Part shown: positions 33,475 through 47,209 of the stretch, piece after piece
Layout: every line of letters starts with the position of its first letter
How positions within the stretch are numbered: the first letter of the stretch is position 1
Source of the DNA: Aquilaria yunnanensis
Lineage: Eukaryota > Streptophyta > Magnoliopsida > Malvales > Thymelaeaceae
Direction of reading: 5' to 3'
Assembly (NCBI GenBank): GCA_039654915.1
Contig: CM077597.1
Coordinates: 35,376,001 to 35,440,000 of the forward strand
DNA: 64,000 nucleotides
The notes under the pieces: model-generated
Database searches by the model: none
What the model was told of the DNA's origin: nothing
Seen by the model: the letters and a program-made list of their open reading frames with translations, nothing else
Program-made: the position numbers and the translations under genes

Positions 33475-36400
33475 TGTTACGGCCCTCTAAGTATCAAACT
33501 AGCAATCCTCAAGTAGGACTTTGTTTCTAGGTAAGAAATCCCATATTAAACATTTATTATTAATTTCCAGCAAGTGGTGAAGGTTAGAAAGGCTTGTATG
33601 ACATAAATGGCACCTAAGTGTCACAATGGCATTTTAGTAAATTTACCCCAGGTGAAGGGTGAAGCCATAATTATGGTAGATTCAGGGTCTAAAAGGCATA
33701 AATGATTCTTTAAATCAAGATCATAAGCTTTAGAGTTCATTAGAACTATAAAAGCAAATCTAAGGACCTGAATTGCACTAAGTCTTAAAATAAGTCTTTA
33801 TGTGCTTTAAACGCCTAAATGGCCAAGGACCTAGCTAAGGGCTTAGGAGAAAAAATTCTAGAACTTTCACTTAGGTCACTATGTTGTGGCATAAGAGGCT
33901 AAGTGAGGACCAAGTGAAAGAAAACAAGGCCTAATGGCAAGTTTGGACAAGGTGAAAAAGATGGAGCAGGGGTGAGGTTGGATAAGATTTGTGTGGGAGA
34001 GATAGAATGGGCATATTCACCCATCTCTAACTTCTTGTTTTCAGCCCTTTATCTCTTCCTCTATTAAAGCACAAAAGAAAGCTTCCAAAGCACCAGTATA
34101 TGGTGAAATTAAGAGCCCTCAAGCAAGTATATCAAAACCAAAGCTAGGTACACCTCGTTGGAGGTACAATTTGAAATTTCTAAGGTGTACTAGGTCAAGA
34201 ACTCTAGGTAGCTCAAACCAACAAATTTATCATGGTTCTGAATTATTTGTGAGTTTGAAAATGGTCTTGATTTAGCTTCCTTGGTGCCCATTTATAAAGG
34301 AAACTTGATTGGATCCTTGGAAACCCTTAGTGGATCCTTTGAAGCTTTTATGGATTTGCCTCCTTGATTCTTGCATAATTATGTTTAGGGTATGTGGATT
34401 TTATGTTTTCCTAATTATGTTAATGAATTTACATTATATTTAGCCTTAGGGATGAGTGATTGTAGTCCTAGAAGTGATTGGAACCATGTTTGAGGCCATC
34501 ATGCATAATTTTACAAAGGAGCATGAAGTTGGCTAATTCAGGGCGCTATGGTGCTATTATGGGTGCTGAGGCTCCATGGAATTCATGCCTAGGTCATGCT
34601 TTAGGCACTACATTGATAATGTGCCCCTTTTTTGGATAACTTCAAACAAATTTGGCATTGTGGAGGTGTTTTAGGGTCTTAATTATTTCCTAAACATCCT
34701 AGACATATTTGTAAGGGTTGTTGATGTATAGGAATGGTCTCAAAACAAAGAACAATCAACCAATTGATCAAATAAAGCAAGGAGATGATGGTGTGTGCAC
34801 AATTGAGCCATGTGTTTCCATAGGGGTACTTTGGTGCCCCTATTAAGGTTTATAGTCATCCCTAAGGTAGTTAAATAGTGCATTAATAGAGTGTAACCAA
34901 GTGTTTTAAGTAAGGAGCTTGCTTAACTAGAATTGTAGCCTAGTTAATTAAGACTGGTGCACATGAACTAAGGTATAGTTAGTGTCATCAATTTATGGCA
35001 CAACCTCTTGTAGTTATGAAAGGTGATTTAGGGTAGTATATTACTAACCCTAAGGGGGTTTAGGAACCACAAGAACTGTAGGAAGTTAGTGAAAACTCCT
35101 AAAGGCCAAGAAAGCCATAGTGTGGCTAATAGGGGCACATAAGTGTATTTGGTGTAATTTAAGTCCTAAGGAAAATGGGAGGCTGAGAATCCATAATGTT
35201 GGAGCTTGACATGGCATGGGAGGTTCCTCGACACCCAAGAAAGTGCAAGCTACCTTAAATAATTAAAGGAACACCAAGAGCTCTAAGTCGGTGATTGACT
35301 TAGAACTCAAGCTTATTCAAAGGAGCACTTTGAGGGGCCTTGGAGGTGCAAGGTAGTTAGGCTGGCTTAGTGCATCTAAGACCTTAGTTATGCTAGGAAT
35401 TATAAATAGCACTTATAGCATGCTTGATTCCTATTACTGGCTTTCACATTCATGTGTACTAAGTGTTAAGCTAAGTATCATTCAACATTCACCATAGAAG
35501 GTGGAGGCTTAGTAACACTTGGTCGCCTAGTCAAGTATTGGACCTGATGGACTAAAGTTAGAGCCTAGTACACCTAGGGCTGAAAGTTAGGTGCACCTAG
35601 TTTCCTAGCTAGCTTTCAGGCCCAAGGGACTAGGGTGGGAACCTGGTTTACCCAAACTTGATTGGCCATGTGCTAGTCAGGGTTCACCATAGGTTGGATG
35701 AAAGGTTAGTAACACTTAATCTCCTAGTCAGGTCTTACACCTAAGGCACTAGCATGGGACCTTAGCTTACCCAAGTTGGCTCTACCAAGTAGACTTGGAT
35801 TACTTGTGCACATAGTAATTAAAAGGAGAGAGTTATGTGCCTAGGTAATGACCTATCATAGTTGGGAAGTCAAGGCTTGCTAGAAATGGGACAATTTCCC
35901 ATAGGAGGGTTATGATGAGGAGAGGTGCCAAGGGACACAAATATACGCGCAAATGTTAGCCCTCAGATCGTTATGAGCTCATAATAGATTTATGACATAT
36001 ACTATTATATGGTCCTCTAGGGTTTTATTTTGTAGGTACCCTAGGGACGCTTTACTAGGAATATATGATTCTCACCCCTTCGACTCTTTGTGCAGGTTTA
36101 GGTCGCTCAGCCTGTTGGGTTTCGGCAGCCAAACAGCGCAGCGGAATTTAACCGAAACCCTTCAGGATCCAAGTGAAACGGGGTAAACCGGGTGTTTGAA
36201 AATTTCATACCTAATTTTCGGTTGAGATCTCTCACTCAACTATAGAGTCGAATCACAAAACCTGAACAGTTGACGTGTTCAGGCTCTCTATGGTATCCAC
36301 ACGAGCCTCTCGGGATCACCACGCTTCCACCACGTCCAGGCAGATGCGTTTCTCTTGCGCTCGCAGTGCTAGCTTGCGTCCTCCAAGGAATTGCAAGAGA

Positions 36401-38130
36401 AGAGTGCGGCTGTCCTTTTGGGAGGCTAGGGCAAGGAGACCTGCGAATTTCTCACTTAAAAGTTGTATTTATAGTGAGACTCAACTTCCAGGCCTAATGG
36501 GTTTCAAAGCCCTAATCCAATTACGATTTAATTTCGGGCTTAATAATGGCTCAACTCCTTGGCCCATTATTAATCCGAAATTAAAGTGAAACCATAACCC
36601 AAATAATTAGCCCATGCACTCTAATGATCCAAATAGCTCTATGTGTGCGACCCAATAGGCTCTTGCCATGTTGGCAATGATCATAAATCACATTTATGAT
36701 CATAAGCAATGAGCGGTGTCTAGCAACACATCATTACTACCCAAGTGACAAGATTGTCGGTGAATTGACTAAACCTTTATGATCATCACCGATATATGCC
36801 ATTGTCCCTTTGTCCAAGATATCAAGACTATGCACGAGACATGGAATGTGTCACTCTCGTATAGCCCAATCTTTGGTTTCTTGATTACCGAGTAGACCAA
36901 CTTAAACTGACAACATTGATATCATATATCAACTCATCGGAGCATGGCCATGCATTTTCTAAGTCTCACTCTATCAAGGGGCCCAAAGATATCACTCCCG
37001 TTACATAGGAGGGACAAATCCCATCTTGATCATACAAATCCCTCCGCATGATATGTGACATACCCAATGACCTCCTTCAAGTTCACTCAGTTACAAGCAA
37101 CAAAGGAAAGTATCAAAGTATGTGACTCACATGTAGGGAACATTAATGATCTTAGGTCGAAGGACTACATATACCATGATCACTATGAGAATCACTTATG
37201 ACACTCATATAACGATCCATGAAGTGTTCTCATGGTGGGTCGGTCCAGCACACAAGTTCTTCAACTTGTACCCATATCTAGACTACATATCTCATATTAG
37301 TCTCCACATATGCTAGTCATTATGTATTATTGCAACCCGCTCCACAATAATACTAGACTAGGGACGTTTAAGAATATCATTATTCTAGGGTTACAATTAT
37401 GTTTATTACGTTACGCAAAAACAAAACAACAAACAAAATTGCTGGATTAATGCCTCAATAAAATATCATGACTCAATGTGCAAAAATACAATCATCTCAT
37501 GATTGGGTTTTTGGGCACAACACTAACACAGCCAACAACTGGAGCATGCTTGTTAAGCTAGTTGAGCAAGCATAAGTTATACATGCTAGTTTTTATTTTT
37601 TTCATTTCTCGGTTGCACTATGTACTAACTATGTTGGATTAACCATGAGTAGTTGTTGATCTAGAAGCATAAAGGGAGGTGGAGGCCAAAGGCACTTGAG
37701 AGATAGAGTTTATATGGTTAGCCTAGTATGGTTATCTCAATAGGTTATCTTGAGTACTTAAGTATTCTAGATGCCTCTTGCAATATTGGTTAGTTATATG
37801 TTTTGGTTTATGATTCATGTACATAGTTTAGTAATGTACATAACATTGATGCTTGTAGAAAATGTGTTTATGCCTTTGGCTAGTTTTATAATTGTTTTCA
37901 AGTGTGATGTTGCCAATGTTTTGAATGTTTTATTCTATGTTTAAATTTCCATGCCAAAGCTAATCATGCACTATTTAATCCTAGTATCTAGGTTAGTATG
38001 CTTAGGCCACATGCATTAGTTTTTTATCACAAGCAAAGAAACCAACAATTACGAGCAGAAACCTAGGTACGCCATGAATTCTAAGTGATCCTGGGCAGTA
38101 TGCCACCACAGGTGGCTGAGGGGTCTCACA
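33475..38130 (+). mobile_element. Long chromovirus-type LTR (family V), interrupted by a Copia solo LTR
   Basis: Starts TGTTACGGCCC after a purine tract and most likely ends ...GAGGGGTCTCACA at 38130. After removing the insertion it is about 3.2 kb, the size of the long LTRs of Tekay/Del-type chromoviruses. Short shared words with 38611-40500 and reversed 55787-56649 support the family. No genes inside. Confidence 0.5.
36113..37528 (-). mobile_element. Solo LTR, Copia family Z, copy 2
   Basis: 1416 bases; on the minus strand from TGTTAGTGTTGTGCCC to GAAACCCAACA, with the perfect TSD CAGCC at 36108-36112 and 37529-37533. It is close to copy 1 over the full length (1414 versus 1416 bases) and keeps CG dinucleotides better, so it is probably a younger insertion. 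Confidence 0.9.
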
Positions 38131-38610
38131 TCCCAAAAGTTTTACTTATAACCAAATATGAAAATGAGATTAGAATATGGTGTTGGACTCACTAGGATTT
38201 CCTTATCATGTCAAATTAGTCCCAAACTATTTTTTTATAAGTCAGTGCTTTATTTTATACGATTCTACAAAATCAACTAGGAATTTAGAGACATCATCAC
38301 AGGTATCCATATACTTTATATTATTCCGTTCAGCAACCAATATGTACATATACCTAGAACCAGACGTACTAGTTCTAGTTAAGGCATTGTCATTGGAAAA
38401 ATCATATGCTTGTGTCTCCATGTGATTTGGATATAAAAATAGTTTATAAAATATTTGAAATGTATATCAGGTATATAATTCCATATACCAAAAAATATTT
38501 AATAAAACACTTTCTAAATCATCCGTTGGTGGATTTAAAATATATTCCGAATATTCCCTCTGACTACCGGTGAAAAGGCCGTGCAAGTACTTCCCCTAGA
38601 TTGGGTGCCA
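38131..38610. other. No recognised feature
   Basis: AT-rich sequence after the LTR end. There is one 82-codon open frame (38177-38425) with no recognised motif. It may be flank or internal sequence of the V element. Confidence 0.3.
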
Positions 38611-40500
38611 AGGTAAGTTAATCCTAATAAATATGTTATTTAAACAAGTAAAACAACTAAAGTAAGCTAAAAAATGGTTTTTAAGTGTTAGTTGGCACCT
38701 AAGAGTTGTGAAGGGAAAAATGGCAATTTTGACACAAGCCAGAGGGATAATAGTAATTTTGGTGAAGTTATAGTAGGACAATGAAAAAAAAAATTTGTCA
38801 AGACCATAAGTTTTGTAACTCATTAGAATTAATAAGTGTCAAGGAATGGCTTATTTGCAACAAATAAAGGAGTTGAGGGCTTATGTATTTAAATGGCTTA
38901 AGTGTTTGGTTTAGCTTAATGGCTAAGAAGATAACATAAGGCTCCCTTATTAAGGGTTAAATTGTGTTATTTGAGTGAAAGTGAAGAGGCTAAGCTAAGT
39001 AATTAAATGGCCAAGAAACATTGGAGTTTAAAGGGGAGTTAGGATATTTTAATGAATAAGAATGAGAGGTTGGAACAATTAATCTTTTTCCTCCCAAAGC
39101 TAAACTTGTAGCTCTCTCCACCCCATCACCATCCCACTTCAATCTACCAAATGAATCCAAGTTTTCCATGAAATTGAAAATCCCAAAGCTAGTAAAGCAA
39201 GCCATTAGCAAGTTCTTAAAGGATTTGGCGCATTTAGAGATGTTCTTGCAAGGTTTTGTTGGTTTGAGCTAAAATCCAAAGGTAAGCCATTTCCTAAAGT
39301 TATTAGTTGGTTCTGATCATGTTAATGAGTTAGAAATAGTCTAGATATGTGAATTGTGGTGCCCAATTTCAAAGGAACTAAGCTTTAAAGCCATTAGAGC
39401 TAAGTTGGAGCTTTTGACGAAGAGTGAGATTAATTTGGGAAATTCTCCATTTGAGGTATGGGATTTATGTTAAAGTTGTTAATTTGATTCATTCTTAAGT
39501 GTTTTTTTTGTCTCTTAGAGTATGTTAGATTGAGCCTAAGTTGGTTAGACATGGTTTAGGATAGGTTTGGAACCAAGTTGCATGAGTTAAGGGAAATGAC
39601 CATTTTCTAGGTAGTTAGAATGCACCATGGGGTGATGCAATCACATCGCAACATATCCCCAGTTGTGCAAATGCACAACCAAGTGGTACATATTCACCAA
39701 TTCTAGAAAACTTCCAAAACTTGTGATACATGTGCATCAAAAGGCTGGTGTGCTTGCATCACCTAAACACCTAAAGATTAAGTGTTGTTAAGGTAATAAA
39801 TCATTTTGTAAGGCCTTGGAAAACTCCTAACAAGGCTCATAAGCACTCCTAAGACTAAATCATGCAATAATAAGTGGGTAATAAGTGGTTGGTTCAAAGG
39901 GCTAACTATGCGTTCATAAGTTTTGTTCTTTAAGGTGTAAGAAGGCACTATGATGGGACTAAGGAATGTTTGTGTACTCCAATGGCCAGGAATTGAGGTC
40001 ATGAACATCTGGTATTGGAGTGGAACCTAGTGGTTGAGTTTCCTAATGGCCCATGGGTTGAGGTTAAAAACCTTCAGGCATTAGGCAAACTCAAGAGATT
40101 TGACTAAGTCAATGGGTTTGGTAAGTGATCCACTAAGGTGCCCAAGTAAAATTCTAGGGAACTTAGTAGAGTGTGGCCACTAAGTTCATTACCTAGTGTA
40201 ATAACTAAGGGGAAAAGATAGGTAAGAGGTGAGTAAGTGATGACTTAATATGAGCAGCACATCAAACACAGGTAAGGTTTCAGTAGTTGACGGCTTAATC
40301 TAAGATGCCCGTAAGAGGACTTCATTAGGTTTGTTTATATATAACATCAGATATGTGGGCCAATATCTAAGTACCCCAGTCATACGTGTCATAGAACAGG
40401 TTTGTAGTATCTTAAATTGGATGACTTGTATAGTCTTAGGGACTGTGATTCCAGTTAGTTACTTTTGGCTAACTATTACTTGTAGGTAAGTTAAAAAAAT
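38611..40500 (+). repeat. Second family V LTR-like copy, start missing
   Basis: Follows 33520-34300 in order: a shared GGCACCTAAG, CCATAAG, AATGGCCAAG and a GTGCCCA..T...AAAGGAA block. It lacks the first ~50 bases of the LTR. A likely donor, ATCCAAAGGTAAG, occurs near 39280. The right end is not clear; 40501-41101 holds no feature I recognise. Confidence 0.4.
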
Positions 40501-41101
40501 TTATGTGAAACTAGTTATTCAGCTAGCCTTCCCTACAAGAAGTTATGCATCCATTTGACCTCGCAATGTAAATCAAATAAGTAAACCTAGTGGAGAAAGC
40601 ATCATTTGAGCATTTTAAAACATATTTAAACAGTGGCAAGACAACAAAATACTAGATTTTTAGACTTCAAGTAATACTTTCTGCATAGTCTTCAACACTA
40701 ACATGCAATCACAAGTAACTCAGTGGTCTTACAGCATAGTGAATCCTAATAGAGGCAATATCTTAAGTACACAAGGTATGAAATATTGCATTACCTACAA
40801 GGTAAAATCACATCTAAGATCCATTACTTAAGCACTACCTTTGAGTCAAAAGCTCCAAGTGTTAGACCTTCACTTATCCTTGTCCACCATTTAGCCTCTA
40901 AATTGTCAAGGCATAAAAACTTAGTACAAAACTTATATCTTAAGAAACCTTAGAATTTTAAGGATTTAAGTAAATAAATACCTAAAAAAGTGATAAATTA
41001 GCCCACAACTATTTGCTTAGTTGTTTCACCCAATGTTAGAATCCACACAACAAAATTAATGGACTAAGTACATGATTGCAATCAATAAAAGTCCTTTAGG
41101 T

Positions 41102-43826
41102 TGTCACACCCCACACAGGCCCTGGCCCATTCACCCTTTATAACACTCACCCATTTCTTGGTTAGAGTTGCCAACTATGAGGTTTCCTAAGTGTTGTTAT
41201 TAACTTCCAAATTCGGCCAACCTTTGCTAGTGGACTTTAAGTCTTATTTTCTTAAGGTATTGGACCTGAAAGGTGGCCCAGGAGGCTTTTAGGTGCCTGT
41301 ATAATTACTTGTAGCGGAAGCAACATTCACAACTGCTAACTTGCAGTACAAGTAAAGCTGGAAGAAACAACTTGCAATCCAAGCAAGGCAAACACTTTTA
41401 TATTTAAGTGTCTAGGATGTGTGTTGATCAAGTGTGCTACTTACTACATGACAACCAAGAAGCCCATAATACTATAAGGTTTGAAATTTCAAGTTTAGAT
41501 GCACATGAGCATTCGGCCATGAATAGCACATAAGAGTTCTTAACCAGAAAACACATCCAACATTTACATAAACATGCCATGAACTGGCCCATGAGTATTA
41601 TAAGGAAAATCCACCATAACCAAGCATACTTGGTGAACAAAACCCTTCCATTACATCAAAACCTAAGGAAACCCGAGGCTACAACCATATACACAAAGGG
41701 AAAAAGTAGTCTACAAGGGTACTCCTAACTTTGCCAAACCATTACTAGCCCATGGTCACTCCCACCAAGTCATGCTTCCAACCCAAGTTACCTACTCACC
41801 AAAAGTACCTTGAGTGTGCCATAGAGCAAGACACACTGCAAGACAAGACCTATGGCGATGTTCATAGTCATGAAGGTAAAGACCACTATTAGAGCAATAG
41901 TCCACACTAACCAGGCCTGCAAAACTTAGAACATAAGTTTCGGCCGAAACCTTGAACAAAGACTTGTAAATGTAATAGCTTAATCAAGACAAGCACATCT
42001 TTGGCACATACCTTAGCACACAAGCACTACTCACAAACAATCTAGTAAACCAAGCAAAGACTACTCAAGCTGTGTATCCTTCCCTGAAACACAAAAGTAT
42101 GGGCAATGAGTAAAATTTACTCAGTAGAGTTCACTACCATAACAACTCAATTAAGAGTTTATTTAGTTAAGCCGAGTATCAAACTCTAGACTTAACCTCC
42201 TCAAGCTTATAATACCCTACAAACAAGACATAAAGACATCCAAACCATAATAATATAGTACATGCTACCATAACCGAGACATATAAGCAAGAGTATACAT
42301 GAAAAAAAAAGGGTTAGCAAGCATAATCAACAACCAAGCACATAAGGTACACATTCACACACCACAATGACCATTCGGCCGAAACCATAGCATGTGCCCT
42401 TGTGCACCATTGCACATAATACTTCACCATTGGCCTCATTTACTAAGATTTCTAGCACATGCCAATAGTTGATTAGCTAATCAATACTCAAGAACCAAAT
42501 CATCTCAATAAGCCCATCAAGTAACTAAGGTCATTTAGCATAATTAACCATCACTTAGCCACTTTATCACTTGAATCATTGTATATTACCAACCAAACAA
42601 GAAAATTAGTGAACCCTACCTTAAATATGAGCTTGAATAGTCTCGGGTTACCTTGAACACTTCAAGACCGAGGGTGAACTTCACTATTTCTTCCATTTCC
42701 CTTGCCTCCAAGCTTGATTACACCTTCAAGCTTTCATCCTTTCTCTAAAACACTAAGACCATGGCAACAACATTCCAAAACACCCATGAATGTTTCGGCT
42801 GCCCATGTATGTATTCAAGATTGAGCTTGGAAAAAGGAAGAAGAAAGTCACCTTAGGCTGAAATCAAGGAAGACAAGCTTGATTCTTTCCTTCAAGCTTC
42901 AATCTTCAACAAATGACCATGGTTTCAGCGGCAAAATGGCAAGAACATTTCAAGAACAACCAAAAGCCTTCAAAACTCGGTCTAGAACACAAATGGAAGC
43001 CCTGTCAGAAACTAGTTATTTTATTTACTAAGTGGAATCATGCTTAACTAGTTATAGCCACTTGTACCAAAAATGGCTTAATTGCGCTCTTGGTCCTAAA
43101 CTATTTTGCATGGCTCACTTTGCCCCTCAAGTCTCCATGGCCTCATTTTAGTCACCATAATGCATGATCATTTCGGCACAAATCTTGCATCATAGCTTAC
43201 ATTGCCAAGCTTTAATTAAAATGGCTAGAATGCTTAACTGGTTATAGCCACTTGTACCAAAAATGGCTTAATTGCGCTCTTGGCCCTAAACTATTTTGCA
43301 TGGCTCACTTTGCCCCTCAAGTCTCCATGGCCTCATTTTAGTCACCATAATGCATGATCATTTCGGCACAAATCTTGCATCATGGCTTACATTGCCTGGC
43401 TTTAATTAAAATGGCTGGAAATGGTCATTAACCCATGCATATTTCGGCCAAACCAAAACACTAACTATTAATTAAATTAAGTAATTCATGACATGGTGGA
43501 AGACATCATCATAACCGGCCATTAAGTCACCAAAACAATTTGGTCTAATTATTCCTTTCTCCTTACACTTCTTTGCATGGCCAAAACTTCTAGTTTAAGT
43601 TTCATAGTTTCAATTGCATCACTAGTTCAAGTGTGCATTGTAGTCCTCCAACTTTATTTCCTGCCAAACTCAACATAGTCTTCCATTTAAGTGCACTTAA
43701 GGCACATAGTTTTGTAGTCTTGCATTCACATCACTATTACCTTGTTCAATTGTGTCCCTCTTGTATTTAATTGTATGTTTCTTATTTTTCTTGGCCTTAG
43801 CCAAGTACTGAAGGGTGGTCCTAACA
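41102..43826 (-). mobile_element. Solo LTR-like copy, family W
   Basis: 2725 bases between TGTCACACCCCACACAGG at 41102 and GGTCCTAACA at 43826. Reversed, it matches the solo LTR at 52819-55142 (CTTGGCC..GGCCAAGAAAA, GGCCTGTGTGGGGTGTGACA). No internal genes. Flanking pentamers TAGGT and TGGGG do not match, so the TSD has decayed or an end is off. It is longer than the other copy partly because of an internal duplication. Confidence 0.65.
43041..43420. repeat. Two-copy tandem duplication, period 190 bp, in the W LTR
   Basis: 43041-43230 and 43231-43420 differ at about six positions, so the duplication is much younger than the LTR around it. Most of the differences are A/G or T/C. Both units start TGCTTAACT(A/G)GTTATAGC. 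Confidence 0.9.
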
Positions 43827-44246
43827 TGGGGTACTTGGAAGGAACATAAAAAGTGTGCATACAAATATATGGGAAAAAAAATAAACAAATAACCAAGCAA
43901 CAATCACTAGAAATATTAGATATTAATTATGCCACACATGAATGTGTGATATGCAAGATGCATAAGCCTTAGGACTTCTTACACCTGAGGTGTCTTATTC
44001 TTGCCTTGAGCTCAAATGGATGTGGTACTTGTGGCATTGGCCTATGTATCTTAAATCCTTTACCTCCCTTAGGTCCCACTTATGGGTCATAGATTAGGTC
44101 ATCACCTCCCAGAAAACTTACCCATCTTTCCCTTAACTTGTTGTGCAAGGTAGCCATACTATGTGGTCTAACTTGTCGAGCTCTTGGAGCTTATCCTAGA
44201 GCTCCTTAGTGGCATGCTTACCAAACTATGGAGCTTGGTTGGAATT
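43827..44246. other. Unassigned stretch between LTRs
   Basis: No clear frame. On the minus strand around 44170-44240, AAGGAGCTC..GATAAGCTCCAAGAGCTC would read KEL*DKLQEL, weakly like the segment before the RT of chromoviruses. This is too short to call. Confidence 0.25.
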
Positions 44247-44787
44247 TGTTAGTGTTGTGCCCAAAAGCCAATCATGAGATGATTGTATTTTGCACATTGA
44301 GTCATGATATTTTTTTTTAGGCATTAATCTAGTAATTATGTTTGTTGTTTTCTTTTTGCATAATGTAATAAACATAATTATAACCCTAGAATAATGATAT
44401 TCTTAAATGTCCCTAGTCTAGTATTATTTTGGAGAGGGTTACAATAATACATAACGACTAGCATATATGGAGACAAATATAAGATATGTAGTCTACATAT
44501 GGGTACAAGTTGGAGAACTTGTGTACTAGACCAACCCATCATGAGAATGCTACATGGATAACTATATGAGTGTCATAAGTGATCTTCATACTTCTGAGGG
44601 TATATGTAGTCCTTTGACCTAAGGTCATCATGGTTCCCTATATGTGAGTGACATACTTTGATACTTCCCTTTGTTGCCCATAACTGAGTGAACATGAAAG
44701 AGGTCATTAGGTATGTCACATATCATCGGAGAGTTTTGCATGATCAAGATGGGATTTGTCACTCCTTTGTAGTAGGAGTGATATCTT
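44247..44787 (+). mobile_element. Left part of the 5' LTR of the Copia element
   Basis: Matches the first ~540 bases of the solo LTR copies, up to GTGATATCTT. Only TTCGGGCCCCTTGATAATGTG continues it after the insertion (47185 on); the remaining ~0.8 kb of the LTR and the primer site are not found. Confidence 0.75.
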
Positions 44788-47184
44788 TGATCTTACCCAC
44801 TACGGGGTAATCCAGTTATGGTGCCAAAACTGTGCATTTAAACTCCTAGGATTGGTGTGTCCTGTAGGTCACTAGAACAACGCTCCTAGTGTACGTACTC
44901 AAGTGACCCTCTTGAGCACTATGTAAATACATGCATATTGATCTAACCATAACGCACATATTCACATTTAAGAACACCATGGCACCTAAGAAATAAAACC
45001 CTAACACACGTCTTAGTTTTGGCTTCCATGCATTAAGCATTCATACTAGGTTGAAAAATTCCAGCCACTGCACCCAAACTTCCTCCAATAAACTGTATCA
45101 TTTTAGCCATGTGACCCCCTATTTTCTTTGCTCCATTATCAAGTAGATACTTAGATCAAAGAATGGAATTTTTTTTTACATCAATAGCCAACCTATGGAC
45201 CAAGTTATGGATTTTTTAAGTTGGTCACAAAATTCTGACCAAATGAATAGTAACTTAGCCAACTTTGAAACATCATATCTTTGTCTACAGGACTCCAAAT
45301 TCAGAAATTCTAAATTCTAGTTCAACCCCTAGATGTATTCTAGGTGTGGTCAAAATTTCATACCAATATTCATTCTACATGGGAAGATATGGAGCTTTGA
45401 GTGTAGAGTTTAAATTCTAATCACTTTATGACCATTTTGCCCATACAAAATTTTATAACCATGCAAACACTTCATTCACAGAAGGTAAGCCACTCAAGGC
45501 TATTCCATAAATGTCCAAGACACCTGGGAATTACATTCCTTTATAGCTAGCATCTTTACATAGCCAATACCAAAATTTACAAACAAGCAGCCTATATTGC
45601 ACACTTAGGCAGCCTGTGCATAGCATCCTCATACATAGCAAAACAGCCCACAAATGTTCACATACATTGTCCAAACTTCACATGCATTACATGAACATCC
45701 ATCCATGCACTACATAATGTTCTTAACTCAGTTAAAACACACACCCTAGTTACAGGAGAGCTTTAGACACAATGCACTCCAGAAATAGAATGTTGGACAA
45801 CTACTGCATAACACAATAAGCACCATCACTAAAAATAACAAATGTGCTCCTAAAATCACCAAAATTTTTAGATCATAACTAGACATGTGGAATGTCATGT
45901 ACCTGAAATTCTATATCAAAACTCAAATTATAAAGGTTAGTTTGAATGTGATCTTTCTGCTAGACCTAAAATGGATAAAAAGGGGGTAAGTTTCTTTAAT
46001 GAAACTTAGTAAGTGCTTATCAATAAAAGCATTAAACTCCAGTCACATACCTGAAATCCAAACACAGCAACAAACAAATGTAATGTTAGCAGCAATAAAC
46101 ACATTAGGGTTAGTTCGTAAACAATCAAATAAACATTATGTAATCAATATGGCAGCCCTCCTCAAACTAATGCTTGGCCTTAGGAGATTAATTGGTCTTA
46201 TTTAGTACTAACTTGGGCTCTAGAAACCCTTGTAAACACTGCCATCTTAGTGCATGAAAAATAGTAAGGCTGGAACCTTGTTCTTGCACCCCCCCTTAAC
46301 CCATACTTGATTCCTTGAGCTTTTTGCTCTCTTCCAATCATGGTCATAGCTTCATGGATGCTTGATCACCATCTTAAGGCAGTAGAAAACCATGAAACAT
46401 GAAGATAAAACCCTTACCTAAGCTATGAAAGCTGAAAGTAGCAAAGGAAGCTTAATAAACCCGAAAATAAGGGTTTTTCTCTCTCCTGTTGAATCCGATT
46501 ACTTTCCTTTGTGATTTCTTGGGAGATTGAGCTGTGGTGGCTATGGAAGGTTATGGAGGAGCTAAGGGAGGAGTAACTCTAGCTGGTGAGGGCCAAAAAT
46601 GACCAAGGAAAGGTAAAGAAATCAAGATATTTACTTAACTTGATTAGTTTAACCTTAACCTTTACTTAGGTCACTATAAGTATGTCTTATGAAAAGACTA
46701 ATTGGCTAATCCTTAGCCCAAATTTTTGGCCTTAGAACCTGGAAATAAAAGGCTAGGATAATGCTAGAAATGGCAATCTTTGACTCTTATAAAAAATGAT
46801 CCCACCCTTAAGTTATTTTTGTGAACAATTGTAAACCTAGTTGTCTTAGGTTCTTGAATAGTATCCTTTGCTTCCTTTATGCAATTTAGTATCCAAAAAT
46901 TTCTTCCATACCAATCAAATCCTTCCAAGATCTCTTCTTTAGAGTTGTACAATTGAGTACCTAAGTCTTGAAATCTTGCAATAAGACCCATAGATTACTT
47001 GTAAAACAAGTAATCCTTTACGGCTTCCTTTAGTACCAAGTAACCATTGTAATCTCTTAAGGAGGTGTAGATTATTCATTTTACCTCTCACATTTCATTC
47101 ACTATGGTGAAAATTATGTTATATAATAGTTTATAACCATTATGCCTTTATACTGTAATTTTCCTATTTGTTGAGGTGGTAACA
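44788..47184 (-). mobile_element. Solo LTR, family A, in the 5' LTR of the Copia element
   Basis: About 2.4 kb. Its reverse strand matches 4180-8912 (net) and 5242-7730: CCACTACGGGGTAATCC at the left and GAGGTGGTAACA at the right. The target is the ATATCTTCGGG site of the LTR. A 5-bp TSD is not clean (ATCTT versus ACATT), probably because of small deletions. It is the most diverged family A copy here. Confidence 0.75.
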
Positions 47185-47209
47185 TTCGGGCCCCTTGATA
47201 ATGTGAGAT

